Source: Mycolicibacterium gadium (GTDB taxonomy: Bacteria; Actinomycetota; Actinomycetes; Mycobacteriales; Mycobacteriaceae). Taken from it: a stretch of 64,000 bases of DNA. The stretch covers positions 3,100,001 to 3,164,000 of the forward strand of contig NZ_AP022608.1 in NCBI RefSeq assembly GCF_010728925.1, given 5' to 3'. Below the pieces are notes generated by a model that did not search any database, was not told the origin of the DNA, and saw nothing but the letters and a program-made list of their open reading frames with translations. A program made the translations under genes and the position numbers. Positions 9,235 to 18,522 of this stretch are shown one piece after another. Position 1 is the stretch's first letter, and each line of letters starts with the position of its first letter.

Positions 9235-9255
9235 TGGTTCAATGATCCAAACCAC
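9234..9255. repeat. palindrome upstream of the first recombinase gene
   Basis: GTGGTT (9234-9239) and AACCAC (9250-9255) form perfect six-base arms with a ten-base centre, 14 bases before the first recombinase ATG. It could be a recombinase-binding or autoregulatory site. Confidence 0.35.
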
Positions 9256-9269
9256 GATGGGAGCGGCGC

Positions 9270-10718
9270 ATGACTGCTGGTGGTTGGTGCGTGCATCGGT
9301 TCGACTTGCAGCGGTCATGGGATGCGCTTCTCGACGGGGTGGTAGAGCACGAGTCTGACGTGGGCGCATGGACACGACGGCTGGGTGTGCGGCATGGTCA
9401 GCGGTTCTTATTGAACCCCAAGGGGTTTCCCGATATTCGGGTGAATTCCTTTCTGGCGTCAGCGAGGATGCGGAACTTGGCCGAGACTACGCAGCGTGAT
9501 TATGCGCATTCGTTGGCGTTGTGGTTGAACTTCTTGGAGACCCGCGGCACGCCGTGGTGGGATGCTTCGATCGAGGACGCTGAGGAGTTCCAGTTTTGGC
9601 GACTGACCGACCCGGCCAACGCGAAAACGGTCGGGACGTCGGCGTTTTCTAAAGATGTGGCGGCCTGCAAGAAGTTCTACCGGTGGTCCTCGGCGCGGTT
9701 TGAGGCGGTGGTGGATGTGTTCGATCAGGTGGCCTTTCCGAGCGCCAAACGGGAAGCGGGCGTGAAATGGTTAGACCTGGCTGCGATCACCCGCTGGCGC
9801 GATGTGGGTGTGCGGGGCAGGACCCTTACGGGTCGTCGTGATCGGACGTGGAAGGGCCGAAATGAGCAGCGCGACAGCGCTTTTGTCGACGGCCTTTACG
9901 GTACCGGGCTGCGGCTGAGCGAGTGGGCCAGTGTCGTGCTGCCCGAGCTGGGAGTACTTCAGTCCGGCCGCAGCTTCTATACATGCCATCTTGCCGACGC
10001 TTGCGCAAAGGGCGGCTACGGCCACCCGTATTGGATGCCGCGGGTCGCGTTGAGTTCGGTGTGGGCCTACGTGGAAGGTGCGCGGGCTCGGGCGGTGCGC
10101 GCGGCGCAGGCTGTCGGCCGTTATGACGATGTGGTGGGACTGACTGTCGTTGGTGAGGACGTCGACGGCTTGTCGGTGTGGCTACCCGATGAGACTGGTG
10201 ACAGGGTGCGCCGACGGTGGAACGTGCTCGGTCCCGGGATGCGGCGCAGGCTCTTTCGGCGCACCGCGTCGGGTGTGGAGCCATTGATGTTGTGGCTGAA
10301 CGAGGATGGCATGCCGCGCCAGGCGCATGCCTGGCATCACACCTTCGACGCCGGCAACCGGCGCATCGCCGCACTGGGTTTACGTGACTTCAGCTGCACA
10401 CCTCACATGTGCCGGCATTCCTTTGCGTTGAAATGGTTTTCGATCGCCAAACTGGTGAACTCGGCACGTATGGGCCACTTGAGTGCGCAGGAAGCTCAGG
10501 ACTTTCGCGCCCAGTTCGGCGATACCTGGCATCTGGTGCAGACCATGCTGGGACATGCGCGGGTGGAGACGACGAAAAACGTGTACTTGGAGCCGTTCCG
10601 CCAACTCGACGTCGAAACCCTGCTGGCCCACGCGGAGGGATTCCCGGTCGCGGAGTTCATGGCCCAAGCCTTCGCCGGGCACCCCAAGGTGGTCAGTGAC
10701 CCGGCAGCGGTCCGGTGA
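9270..10718 (+). CDS. tyrosine recombinase 1 of the island (TnpA-like)
   Basis: The 482-residue site-specific recombinase keeps all catalytic residues of the tyrosine recombinase family: R215 (GTGLRLSEW), H379 and R382 (HMCR), H429 (LGHARVETTKNVY) and the nucleophile Y439. An N-terminal SAM-like core-binding domain (about residues 60-145) precedes the catalytic domain. It is the first gene of a coupled set of four at the left end of the island and is probably the main strand-exchange enzyme. GGGAG nine bases before the ATG is a reasonable ribosome-binding site. Confidence 0.9.
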   Translation: MTAGGWCVHRFDLQRSWDALLDGVVEHESDVGAWTRRLGVRHGQRFLLNPKGFPDIRVNSFLASARMRNLAETTQRDYAHSLALWLNFLETRGTPWWDASIEDAEEFQFWRLTDPANAKTVGTSAFSKDVAACKKFYRWSSARFEAVVDVFDQVAFPSAKREAGVKWLDLAAITRWRDVGVRGRTLTGRRDRTWKGRNEQRDSAFVDGLYGTGLRLSEWASVVLPELGVLQSGRSFYTCHLADACAKGGYGHPYWMPRVALSSVWAYVEGARARAVRAAQAVGRYDDVVGLTVVGEDVDGLSVWLPDETGDRVRRRWNVLGPGMRRRLFRRTASGVEPLMLWLNEDGMPRQAHAWHHTFDAGNRRIAALGLRDFSCTPHMCRHSFALKWFSIAKLVNSARMGHLSAQEAQDFRAQFGDTWHLVQTMLGHARVETTKNVYLEPFRQLDVETLLAHAEGFPVAEFMAQAFAGHPKVVSDPAAVR

Positions 10719-12592
10719 GCCGGCGGGGACGGTCCGCGGCGTTACCCAAGACCGGGGCCCCGACGGATCGCGGACTGCTCCCGGGAACGCTGATCGTTCG
10801 CTGCTTTGCCCAAAAGGGCAGCGCGGTACACGATTTCGACTTCTCTCAATTGGCGGCCGCTCCTGATATTCAACGCGGGCTGGCGATCGCGTTCGCGCAC
10901 CGCACCGCCCCCGGCGCCGGGTTGAATGCGCTGGAGTCGATGCGGTCCAGTTTTCGCGTGGCCCGGCAGTTCACGCAGTACCTCGCGACCGTGTCGTGCC
11001 CCCCGGTGACGTTGAGCGACGTCACCGGCGACCACATCGACGGGTTCCAGGCCTACCGCAAGCACGCCCCCCATATGCCGATGGAGCTGGGCACCCTCAA
11101 GACTCTGTTGCTGCGTGCCGCGGACTTGCCCGAGGCGTTGACAGCCAAGCTTCACGAAGCCAATCCGCGCTATGTTTCCGGCGCTGACCCGAAGACGAGT
11201 TACAGCCGCGCGGAGTTCAAACGCATCAGCGATGCCGCTCGGGCGGATCTGCGCACCGCCGCTGCACGGATTCGCGCCAACCGCGCATTACTGGGGCGCT
11301 ACCGCGCCGGCGAGGTGGCCGATCCGGATCGGCGGTTGGAACTGCTGGACTTCGTCGACCGCCACGGCGATGTCCCGCGCAATGACTCCAAGTCAAATCC
11401 AGGAACCCACAACATCGAGTCCTGGGTGCAACGCGGCCGATTCGGCGGGGTTATGGAGATCGTCAGTTGGCTGCATCTGACCAGTCTGGAGGCGACCGCG
11501 GCGGCGACCCTATTGGCGGTGATGACCGGTGAAAATATCAGTGTCATCCTTGATGCGCCAGCAGCGCATCACCGCGCCGACGGACACGCTGGCGGGGCGG
11601 CCACAGCGATCCTGGACACCTGCAAACCGCGCCGGGGCAAGCGCGCCTACATGAATCTTGCGCTGACCGAGGTGCCCGACTGGATTAGCATTCCCGAACG
11701 CCCCGAGCAGCTCTCATTTCGAGACGAGCTGCACACGCCCTTCGGTGCCTACGCCCTGATACACGAGTTGACCGCTGGCTCGCGCGAGGTCACCGGCAGC
11801 GATCGGCTGCTGATCGGGTATCACCCGGCCGGCGGGCACCGTGGGTGGCCCCGCGGGCTGCGAATTCCACGGGGACCCTACTGTTTTCGCGCCTGGGCCG
11901 CCCTACATAACCTTCCGTCAGACCAGGTTGACGCGTCGGGGTCGCGGCGGTTGGATGTGCTGCCGGGCCGGATCAGGCTCACCTACCTGGAGCTGCACCA
12001 AAAACCGGTCGCGCACACCGAAACCACGCTGGTGAACGACTACCTGGGACGCAACCGGGGCAATTTCGCCGCCTACCGCGAGGTGGTCGCCGCTGCCCTG
12101 GGCGAGCAGGTCGATAAGGCCCGCGCCCGCGGTGTTATGGACGTGGTGTCGAAGGCTGAGGTCGAGCGGGCTTCCACCGACGCGGAGGCGATCGCCGCGA
12201 AGCATCAGGTAGATGCCGCGACCCTGCAACGCATGCTGGACGGCGAGCTCGATACCGTCATGAACGCCTGCGTCGACAACGGCAACAGTCCGCATGGACC
12301 GGCCGGTCAACCGTGTCGGGCCTCGTTTATGACGTGTTTGGACTGCCCGTGCGCGCGGGCGTTGCCCCACCACCTGCCCATTCAGGTGCTGGTGCATGAC
12401 CGGTTGGAGGCTGGCAAGGCGCAGATGTCCCCGGTGACCTGGGCGCACCGCTTCGCCCTGCCGCACGCCCAACTGACCGATCTGCTGTCGCGACATGATC
12501 CGATCGATGTGGCCGATGCCCGCGCAGTCGCCACGGATACCGACCGGGCGTTGGTGACGCGGTTTGTCAATCGTGAACTGGATCTGCGGTGA
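10715..12592 (+). CDS. tyrosine recombinase-like protein 2 of the island (catalytic residues partly lost)
   Basis: The 625-residue protein is the second member of the recombinase trio. It starts with a GTG overlapping the previous stop (GTGA). The place of the first catalytic Arg is TGEN (residues 271-274), with no Arg, although a late RIRLTYLE and AHTETTLVNDYL segment resembles the R-H-Y end of the family. The C-terminus has a Cys-rich patch (PCRASFMTCLDCPCARA), a possible zinc site. In Tn554-like systems the recombinases act together, so this subunit may be structural or may bind DNA. The active-site call is by eye and needs an alignment. Confidence 0.75.
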   Translation: MSRRGRSAALPKTGAPTDRGLLPGTLIVRCFAQKGSAVHDFDFSQLAAAPDIQRGLAIAFAHRTAPGAGLNALESMRSSFRVARQFTQYLATVSCPPVTLSDVTGDHIDGFQAYRKHAPHMPMELGTLKTLLLRAADLPEALTAKLHEANPRYVSGADPKTSYSRAEFKRISDAARADLRTAAARIRANRALLGRYRAGEVADPDRRLELLDFVDRHGDVPRNDSKSNPGTHNIESWVQRGRFGGVMEIVSWLHLTSLEATAAATLLAVMTGENISVILDAPAAHHRADGHAGGAATAILDTCKPRRGKRAYMNLALTEVPDWISIPERPEQLSFRDELHTPFGAYALIHELTAGSREVTGSDRLLIGYHPAGGHRGWPRGLRIPRGPYCFRAWAALHNLPSDQVDASGSRRLDVLPGRIRLTYLELHQKPVAHTETTLVNDYLGRNRGNFAAYREVVAAALGEQVDKARARGVMDVVSKAEVERASTDAEAIAAKHQVDAATLQRMLDGELDTVMNACVDNGNSPHGPAGQPCRASFMTCLDCPCARALPHHLPIQVLVHDRLEAGKAQMSPVTWAHRFALPHAQLTDLLSRHDPIDVADARAVATDTDRALVTRFVNRELDLR

Positions 12593-14724
12593 GCGCTGTT
12601 GCGTCGGCCGACTATTGGCCGGAAGGCCCACCGGCGGGGGTGGAATGGCCGGAGTCCGACACGCTGGTGTTGCTACGCCGTGAGCTGGCGCCGGGAGCCG
12701 AAGCGGCCACGCTGTGCTTTTTTGGTCAGGATCGCTGGGGGCTGAGTGAGGCGGTCTTCGAGCAACACGAAACTGCGGTCAGTGTGAACTTCACGGCGAT
12801 CCCCGAACCGCTGCGGATGGCGGCCAAACACTATGTGTGGCAACTGATTAACCACGACGCTCCGACGCCGCTGTATCGGGTGACCACCGAGAGGGCCGCA
12901 ATCAGGACCATCCTGACGGGGTGGCCGGCGTTCAAAGAGTTCCTGCTCTGGCTGCACGGCCACCAGGTCACGCAGTTCTCGCAGGTTACCCACGAACTTC
13001 TGGATGACTACCTCAGTCACGTTGGCGCCCGAGACATCACACTGGAGGCGAAGTTCCGCCGAGCCGTCGAGGTGCGGCGGCTGTGGTGTTATCGCAGCAT
13101 CCTTCCCGAGCCGATGCGGCTGCCGGTGTTGCCGCCGTGGGGCGGGGATCCGGCCGGAGAGCTGTTCGGCCGCGTCCGGGGGCAACGCGAAAACCGCACG
13201 CCACGTATCGGCGAGGCGACGATGCAGGCGCTGCTGTCATGGTCGCTGCGGTTCGTGGAGCACTTCGCAGAGGACATTTTGGCCGCCCACACCGAATACC
13301 TCTGGTTGAAAAGCCGCACGCCGGAAGGGCGGCGACGGCGGGGACCGGTCCCCCATCGCCCCCCGCACGGGACTGTCGAGCAGGAGGTCTGTTCCTACCT
13401 CACACATCTGCGCCACAGCGGTGGTTCACTGCCTGGCAAGCGCGGCGCCGACGGGCACATCCAGGTGGATTGGCGCCACGTTGGCAAGATCCTGGACCGC
13501 GCGTTTACGCCCAAGACAGCCGATCTCGCCGTGGGGCGGTTGCTGCTGGCGTCAGGGCTGCCGATCGCCGATGACGCCTATCTCGACACCCCGATCACCG
13601 CGGACCTCGATGGCCGCCCATGGCACGATGGGCCGATTCCCTATCAGCAAGCCAGTTTCCTTGCCCGGCAGCTGAGCACTGCGTGCGTGGTGGTCATCGC
13701 CTATTTGTCGGGGGCCCGGCCCGGTGAGGTGCTGAACCTACGTCGGGGATGCATTGAGCACGACATCGACACGGATATGTGGCTCATGTCGGGGGTTTAC
13801 TTCAAGAATGCGGTGGATGGGAACGGAAACAAAATCCCGGCCGGTGCGCGACGCCGTGACCCGTGGATTGTCGTGAAACCGGTGGCCGACGCCGTGACGG
13901 TGCTGGAGAGGTTGCATGCTCAAGAGTTGTTGTTTCCGGCCAAGATTGAACCGTATCGGCATCGGCCCGGACGTGTCACACGGAGTGGGCAGGCCCGAAC
14001 CGACACCGGTGATGATCTGGGCGTGTTCGTCGGCTGGGTCAACGACTACTGCGCACGGCGTGGACTGCCTACGATCCCACCAGATCCTCGTGGCCGGCTG
14101 AACATTTCGCGGTTCCGGCGCACCCTGGCGTGGTTCATTCGGCGCCGCCCGCGCGGTTTGGTCGCCGGCGCGATCCAATACGGCCACGTGCATACTCGGC
14201 TGATTCAGGGCTACGCCGGCGACTACAATTCGGGGTTCCCCGACGAATACGCCTTCGAAGACTTCCTGGCGCGGCTGGATGAGCTGGCCGCTGACGAGCG
14301 CGCCTTGGCCGCCGGCGAGCATGTGTCGGGCCCAGCCGCGGATACGTACCGCAGTCGGATAGGTGCAGCCACGGCGCAGTTCGCCGGCCATGTGCTGACC
14401 ACCGGCAAGCAAGCTCGCGACCTGCTGGGCAACCCTCTTCTGCAGATCTTTCACGGCGAGGGTATGACATGCGTCTTTGAACCCGCCCGGGCGCTATGCC
14501 AAATCCGGGGCAGCGCCAGTGATCCGATGGTCACTCCCGACATCGACGACTGCCGACCACGTTGCCGCAACATCGCGCACACCGACCGCGACGTCGTCAC
14601 GATCCGCGCCCGCCGCGATGATCTCAAGGAGATCGTCAACGACACACTGGCGCCGCCGATCAGGCGCCACCGCGAGCAACAGGAACTAAACCGGCTCAAC
14701 ATCATCTTGGAGAAGCATCAGTGA
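12589..14724 (+). CDS. tyrosine recombinase 3 of the island (TnpB-like)
   Basis: The 711-residue protein resembles the large TnpB-type recombinase of Tn554-like elements. The first catalytic Arg is R377 (SGARPGEVL). The usual HxxR box reads S507-R-F-R510, so the His is replaced by Ser, while H533 (YGHVH) and Y542 (QGYAG) are present. The C-terminus has a conserved Cys cluster (TCVFEPARALC, then DDCRPRCRNIA), typical of the family. Its GTG start overlaps the previous stop by four bases. It probably forms the recombination synapse with recombinase 1. Confidence 0.85.
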   Translation: MSAVASADYWPEGPPAGVEWPESDTLVLLRRELAPGAEAATLCFFGQDRWGLSEAVFEQHETAVSVNFTAIPEPLRMAAKHYVWQLINHDAPTPLYRVTTERAAIRTILTGWPAFKEFLLWLHGHQVTQFSQVTHELLDDYLSHVGARDITLEAKFRRAVEVRRLWCYRSILPEPMRLPVLPPWGGDPAGELFGRVRGQRENRTPRIGEATMQALLSWSLRFVEHFAEDILAAHTEYLWLKSRTPEGRRRRGPVPHRPPHGTVEQEVCSYLTHLRHSGGSLPGKRGADGHIQVDWRHVGKILDRAFTPKTADLAVGRLLLASGLPIADDAYLDTPITADLDGRPWHDGPIPYQQASFLARQLSTACVVVIAYLSGARPGEVLNLRRGCIEHDIDTDMWLMSGVYFKNAVDGNGNKIPAGARRRDPWIVVKPVADAVTVLERLHAQELLFPAKIEPYRHRPGRVTRSGQARTDTGDDLGVFVGWVNDYCARRGLPTIPPDPRGRLNISRFRRTLAWFIRRRPRGLVAGAIQYGHVHTRLIQGYAGDYNSGFPDEYAFEDFLARLDELAADERALAAGEHVSGPAADTYRSRIGAATAQFAGHVLTTGKQARDLLGNPLLQIFHGEGMTCVFEPARALCQIRGSASDPMVTPDIDDCRPRCRNIAHTDRDVVTIRARRDDLKEIVNDTLAPPIRRHREQQELNRLNIILEKHQ

Positions 14725-15143
14725 AAAACCCTGCTGCACAGGATGACCCGATCCGGAACCAGATAGCCGCCGCCATGGACCGGTTGCTCGCCGGTGAGCC
14801 GCTGCGCTCCACGGGACGCCTGAGCATTTCACAACTAGCTATCGAGGCCGGCGTGGCCCGCTGGCACCTCACCCACCAGCACACCGACCTCAAGGAGCTG
14901 TTCCAAGCGAAAGTCAGCAACGCCGACGGCGCACCAGCGGCCTTCGCACGCCGACTCAACGAGTACGAGAAACTCAAAGCCGATCACACAAAACTACTGG
15001 CGCACTGCGCCGAAATCGAAGAACGCCTGCAGATGTATGCCAGCGTGATCAACCTGCTCGCACTAGAAAAGCGCGCCGATTCAGGCAGGGCCGTGGTCAC
15101 CGACATCAGAACACGTCGCGTGCCTACGATTCCCGGGGAATGA
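14721..15143 (+). CDS. TnpC-like (DUF6262) accessory transposition protein
   Basis: The 140-residue protein starts with a GTG overlapping the third recombinase stop (GTGA). A helix-turn-helix-like N-terminus (ISQLAIEAGVARWHL) precedes a long charged helix that is probably a coiled coil (about residues 72-115). This matches the small third protein of Tn554-type transposons, which helps set the orientation and efficiency of transposition. It completes the four-gene coupled cassette. Confidence 0.8.
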   Translation: MKNPAAQDDPIRNQIAAAMDRLLAGEPLRSTGRLSISQLAIEAGVARWHLTHQHTDLKELFQAKVSNADGAPAAFARRLNEYEKLKADHTKLLAHCAEIEERLQMYASVINLLALEKRADSGRAVVTDIRTRRVPTIPGE

Positions 15144-15279
15144 ACCCTGGCGGAGCAGGCCGTGGTCAACTGTGATGTTCAGAACACTCGACCGCTGGTC
15201 CCGTCCAGCCTTCCCATCCCAGGGGTTCCGTCGTACTGGCGCCCGGTTGACCCTGGTTCCGATGAAAGACCCGGCACTC

Positions 15280-16011
15280 TTAACAGTCGTGTCGGTTTCC
15301 GGGCTCGATACGTTCCTGTAGGACGTCGACGTAGTCGGAGCGGATGGCCTTCCGGTGTCGCGGACGCTTGCCAGCGTTGATGTCACGGGCGTACTTCGCC
15401 AGCTGGTCGGGGTTCTTGCCGGCCCATCCGTGGGCGAGTGCCCATCCCTGCATCGCCTCGCCGTCCAAGGAGATTCCAGCGGACTTCAACGCCAGCAGGA
15501 CGCTCACGACTTCGTCCTTCTCGTCACCCGCGGCGATTGTGTTGTTGTGATTGATCATCGACGTCAGGTCGGTGAGCGCTTCGACGAGGACCGGGTCGAG
15601 GCCGGGGGTGCGGATCTCCCACGCCGAGCCATCACCGAGAATGATTGGACTCACCGCCGTGACCCACGGCCGGATAGCGTCCTCGTTCCACGCGATGACA
15701 CAGAGAGCGCGGATCCCGTGGCCGAACCGTACGAGTTCGCCGATGGCGTCCATGCCCGCCCACGCCATCAGGACGGGGCCGCTGCCTGCCGGCCCATGGC
15801 TTCCGCGACCGGTGATGTGCGCGACGTCGCTTTGGCGCTGAACGAGATCCGCAAGCTGCGCGCAGTTCCGCAAATTCGACTTGAGCGAGGTCCACACCGA
15901 CAGGGTGTCGCCCTTCTGCATGTGTTCCACGCACCAGTCGATCGCGGCGGTGACGCCGTCGTCGTCATAGCTGGCCACGGCGGTCGGGTAGTTGACGTCT
16001 CGATCGAACAT
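15280..16011 (-). CDS. protein of unknown function, divergent from the nuclease gene
   Basis: The 243-residue soluble protein is not recognised. It starts MFDRDVNYPTAVASYDDDGV, contains a repeated pattern of short hydrophobic helices, and ends in a basic tail (GKRPRHRKAIRSD). The start at 16011 has a strong ribosome-binding site (GGGGGAAG). It stands head to head with the PD-(D/E)XK nuclease gene across a 211-base region and is the most likely partner of that nuclease, for example as a sensor or regulator. That pairing is inference from position only. Confidence 0.65.
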   Translation of the reverse strand: MFDRDVNYPTAVASYDDDGVTAAIDWCVEHMQKGDTLSVWTSLKSNLRNCAQLADLVQRQSDVAHITGRGSHGPAGSGPVLMAWAGMDAIGELVRFGHGIRALCVIAWNEDAIRPWVTAVSPIILGDGSAWEIRTPGLDPVLVEALTDLTSMINHNNTIAAGDEKDEVVSVLLALKSAGISLDGEAMQGWALAHGWAGKNPDQLAKYARDINAGKRPRHRKAIRSDYVDVLQERIEPGNRHDC

Positions 16012-16210
16012 GCTTCCCCCTGGGTGTACTGATCGATGCCTCACGCTAGCGGTCGCAACCGACATACAGGCGCGAGGTCGCTTACGCGTCATAGCCAGAT
16101 CAACCCAGCGGCCTTCCCGCCAGCCGAACGCTTCCTGGGTGTGGTCCCATCTCGGAGGAAGCGGTAGCCGCTTGCAAGTCGATCAGCGTCAGCTTGTCGG
16201 AGCACCCATT

Positions 16211-16216
16211 TACGAT
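16211..16216 (+). promoter_or_regulatory. -10 box of a leaderless promoter for the nuclease gene
   Basis: TACGAT stands six bases before the ATG at 16223. This supports starting the nuclease there rather than at upstream in-frame codons. Confidence 0.45.
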
Positions 16217-16222
16217 CGCGTC

Positions 16223-18247
16223 ATGGCCAGACTTGGTGGATTCCCGGAGGCCCAGCCGTTTGATCCAGATGCCTTTTACGAATCCGTGACGAGCTCCGGG
16301 CCCGGTGTAGTTCGGAGATCATTGCCGCCGGGACCCGAGCGTGACGCGCTCCTGACCGAGATTCTGCAGGCGGTCCAAGCGGATGCCGAGGACCTATCCA
16401 CGTTGATCGAAGAGCTCCGCGACCTGATGACCGGTCGGGATCTCACCCAGCTGATCAACTCGGTGGTGGTGCCCGCCACGACGGTCGCATACGCCGACGG
16501 AGAGAGCCTCGCCGACGGACACTCGACATCGTCTTGGGCGGCGAAGATCGAGTATCTGGTGGGTGTCGCGCTGTCGGTGGATCCCGACGGGGACGCCGAC
16601 ACCCCACCCCAGGTCACGGAACGCGTGAGGCAACTGATCACCGACATCTTCGAAGCCGACCAGGTGCGCATGATCACTGACGGTCTCGCGCGCGCCGACG
16701 CCAACGACGCCGACCGTGAGCTACTGCTGCAGCAGCTGCAGTTGGAGTACCAGGTTGACCGGATGCCCGGCTACGCGGTGCATCTCGAACACGTCGACGC
16801 CGAGGTGTTCGGACGGCACAGGGATTACTACGTGAAGGGACTCGGTTTCGACCCCGCGGATGTCATCCGGGTCACTCGGCTGCGTGCCCGCTGGGTGAAC
16901 CAGACATTCAAGTCGGCTCTTGACGCACTAACCGACGCACTAAACAGCGGCGCTCCGGATCCCGCAGCCGGAAAGGTCATACGCAAGGGGTTTGCCGCAC
17001 CCACGCTGTGGGATCCCAACGACGTGGCGGCCTGCACCGACATCCCGGTAGAGCAGATCACCGCGATGTTGGACTTCTTCTCGACGGTGTTCGGCTGCCA
17101 GCCGGAATTCCGGGCACCTGGTGATGCGAACCGGGCACGCACCCATCCGTGCATCAAGCTCGACGACGGGACGTTCCTGGTCCCGGACTCGTGGTCGTTG
17201 TCGGCCGTCCTCCACCAGCGCCTCGCGGTGGAACCAAAACGCAGCGGCTACGACGCGCAGAAGTATTACAAGCACCGCCAAGAAGCACACGAGCGGCTGG
17301 TCGCGAGCACCTTAGAGAAAGTGTTCGGAACGTCGAACGTCCACTCGTCACAGCACTACACGCTGGGCTCCGGAGGCAAGGGCGAGATCGACGCGCTCGT
17401 GTGCACTGAGTGGCCCCTGGTCGTCGAAGCCAAGGCGATCGCACTGACCGAGTCCGGGCGGCGCGGCGCCCCAGGGCGCGTAGACAAGAAACTTGAGGAG
17501 ATCCTCGGCAAGGCACTCGACCAGATCGATCGCGCCCTGATTTACATACTCGATGAAGGCGGACGGTCGTTCGCGCCCACAGAGAGCGGGCGGCAGATCT
17601 CGCTGCTTCCCGACGACATTGCCGGTGGGACCGCGATCATCGTCACGTTCGAGCGGATCGACCCGTTCGCTTCCGGCGGGCTGGCGGCGGCCGGCGACGT
17701 CAACCGGCCAACCTGGGTCGTATCCCTGACGGACCTGCTGATGGTCGCCGACATCCTGTCGGATCCGGCAGCATTCCATCACTACGCGCAGACGCGTGCG
17801 GGTATGCACTCGGCCGAGGCGTCGGCTGCGGCAGAGGCCGATGCGCTCGGCGCCTACCTGCTCGATCGCCTCCGCATCGTGGACCAGTCGACCACCGAGG
17901 AAGCGGCGCGCATCTTCATCGGATATTCCTGCGAGTCACTCAACGACTTCTACACGCGGCAAGAAATGGGTCTGGAGGCGACCAAGCCCACCGCGGGCGT
18001 GCCAACAGAGATCACTGGCGCGTTGACGAATGCGCTCGGGGAGCCGGGATGGGTGGAGTGTCTCGACGCGGTGATGATGGCGGACTCGTCTCTCTGGAAG
18101 AAGTGGAAGCGGTTCCGGGCCAAGCACCGCCGCGGTGGAACCTTCGTCCTCAACGACCGGGTGTCCCTCGTCGCTTTGCCGGATGGGGAATCATCGTTCG
18201 AACGTGTCGACGGCGCGATCAGGCTTAATATTCCGTCTCGCCGGTGA
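16223..18247 (+). CDS. large protein with a PD-(D/E)XK nuclease-like motif, probable defence nuclease
   Basis: The 674-residue protein carries a restriction-nuclease-type signature near its centre: GEID with D390, then E402-A-K404 (VVEAKA) after eleven residues, preceded by a Gly-rich turn (LGSGGKG). This D-x11-E-x-K spacing is that of PD-(D/E)XK nucleases such as Mrr and NERD proteins. The first 380 residues are mostly helical and of unknown function; the C-terminal 250 residues are also unassigned. It was probably carried in by the transposon, and with the divergent gene at 15280 it may form a two-gene defence locus. No methyltransferase is adjacent, so it is not a classical type II system. 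Confidence 0.7.
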   Translation: MARLGGFPEAQPFDPDAFYESVTSSGPGVVRRSLPPGPERDALLTEILQAVQADAEDLSTLIEELRDLMTGRDLTQLINSVVVPATTVAYADGESLADGHSTSSWAAKIEYLVGVALSVDPDGDADTPPQVTERVRQLITDIFEADQVRMITDGLARADANDADRELLLQQLQLEYQVDRMPGYAVHLEHVDAEVFGRHRDYYVKGLGFDPADVIRVTRLRARWVNQTFKSALDALTDALNSGAPDPAAGKVIRKGFAAPTLWDPNDVAACTDIPVEQITAMLDFFSTVFGCQPEFRAPGDANRARTHPCIKLDDGTFLVPDSWSLSAVLHQRLAVEPKRSGYDAQKYYKHRQEAHERLVASTLEKVFGTSNVHSSQHYTLGSGGKGEIDALVCTEWPLVVEAKAIALTESGRRGAPGRVDKKLEEILGKALDQIDRALIYILDEGGRSFAPTESGRQISLLPDDIAGGTAIIVTFERIDPFASGGLAAAGDVNRPTWVVSLTDLLMVADILSDPAAFHHYAQTRAGMHSAEASAAAEADALGAYLLDRLRIVDQSTTEEAARIFIGYSCESLNDFYTRQEMGLEATKPTAGVPTEITGALTNALGEPGWVECLDAVMMADSSLWKKWKRFRAKHRRGGTFVLNDRVSLVALPDGESSFERVDGAIRLNIPSRR

Positions 18248-18464
18248 AAGCGTCCGCTTTCCAAGCATCTTCGCGGTTGCGCGATCGAATCCAACCGTGT
18301 TATCTGGGGTCTGAATGGACTGTGTACGACTGTAACCGAGTAGCTTCGCATCAATGGTCTGGCCGTGAGAGGGAACGGAGCCTTGCCAGTGTGTTCCCCG
18401 TTACGAGTGGATTCGGCCGTGCAGTTTCGAAGGAGCGTCCCTATCGGGGTACGGACACCGTGAG

Positions 18465-18480
18465 TGTCGGCACGCTGACA
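18465..18480. promoter_or_regulatory. island palindromic operator, site 1
   Basis: TGTCG-GCACGC-TGACA matches nine of ten arm bases. It ends 42 bases before the peroxiredoxin-like gene, and a possible -10 box TAGTCT lies at 18495-18500. Confidence 0.65.
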
Positions 18481-18522
18481 CCTTGGCTTCGGCCTAGTCT
18501 CCCCTCGTGATTGGCTGATGCG

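Noticed and set aside
18244..18510. 88-codon frame after the nuclease gene
   Set aside because: It overlaps operator site 1, lacks a ribosome-binding site and has no recognisable composition.
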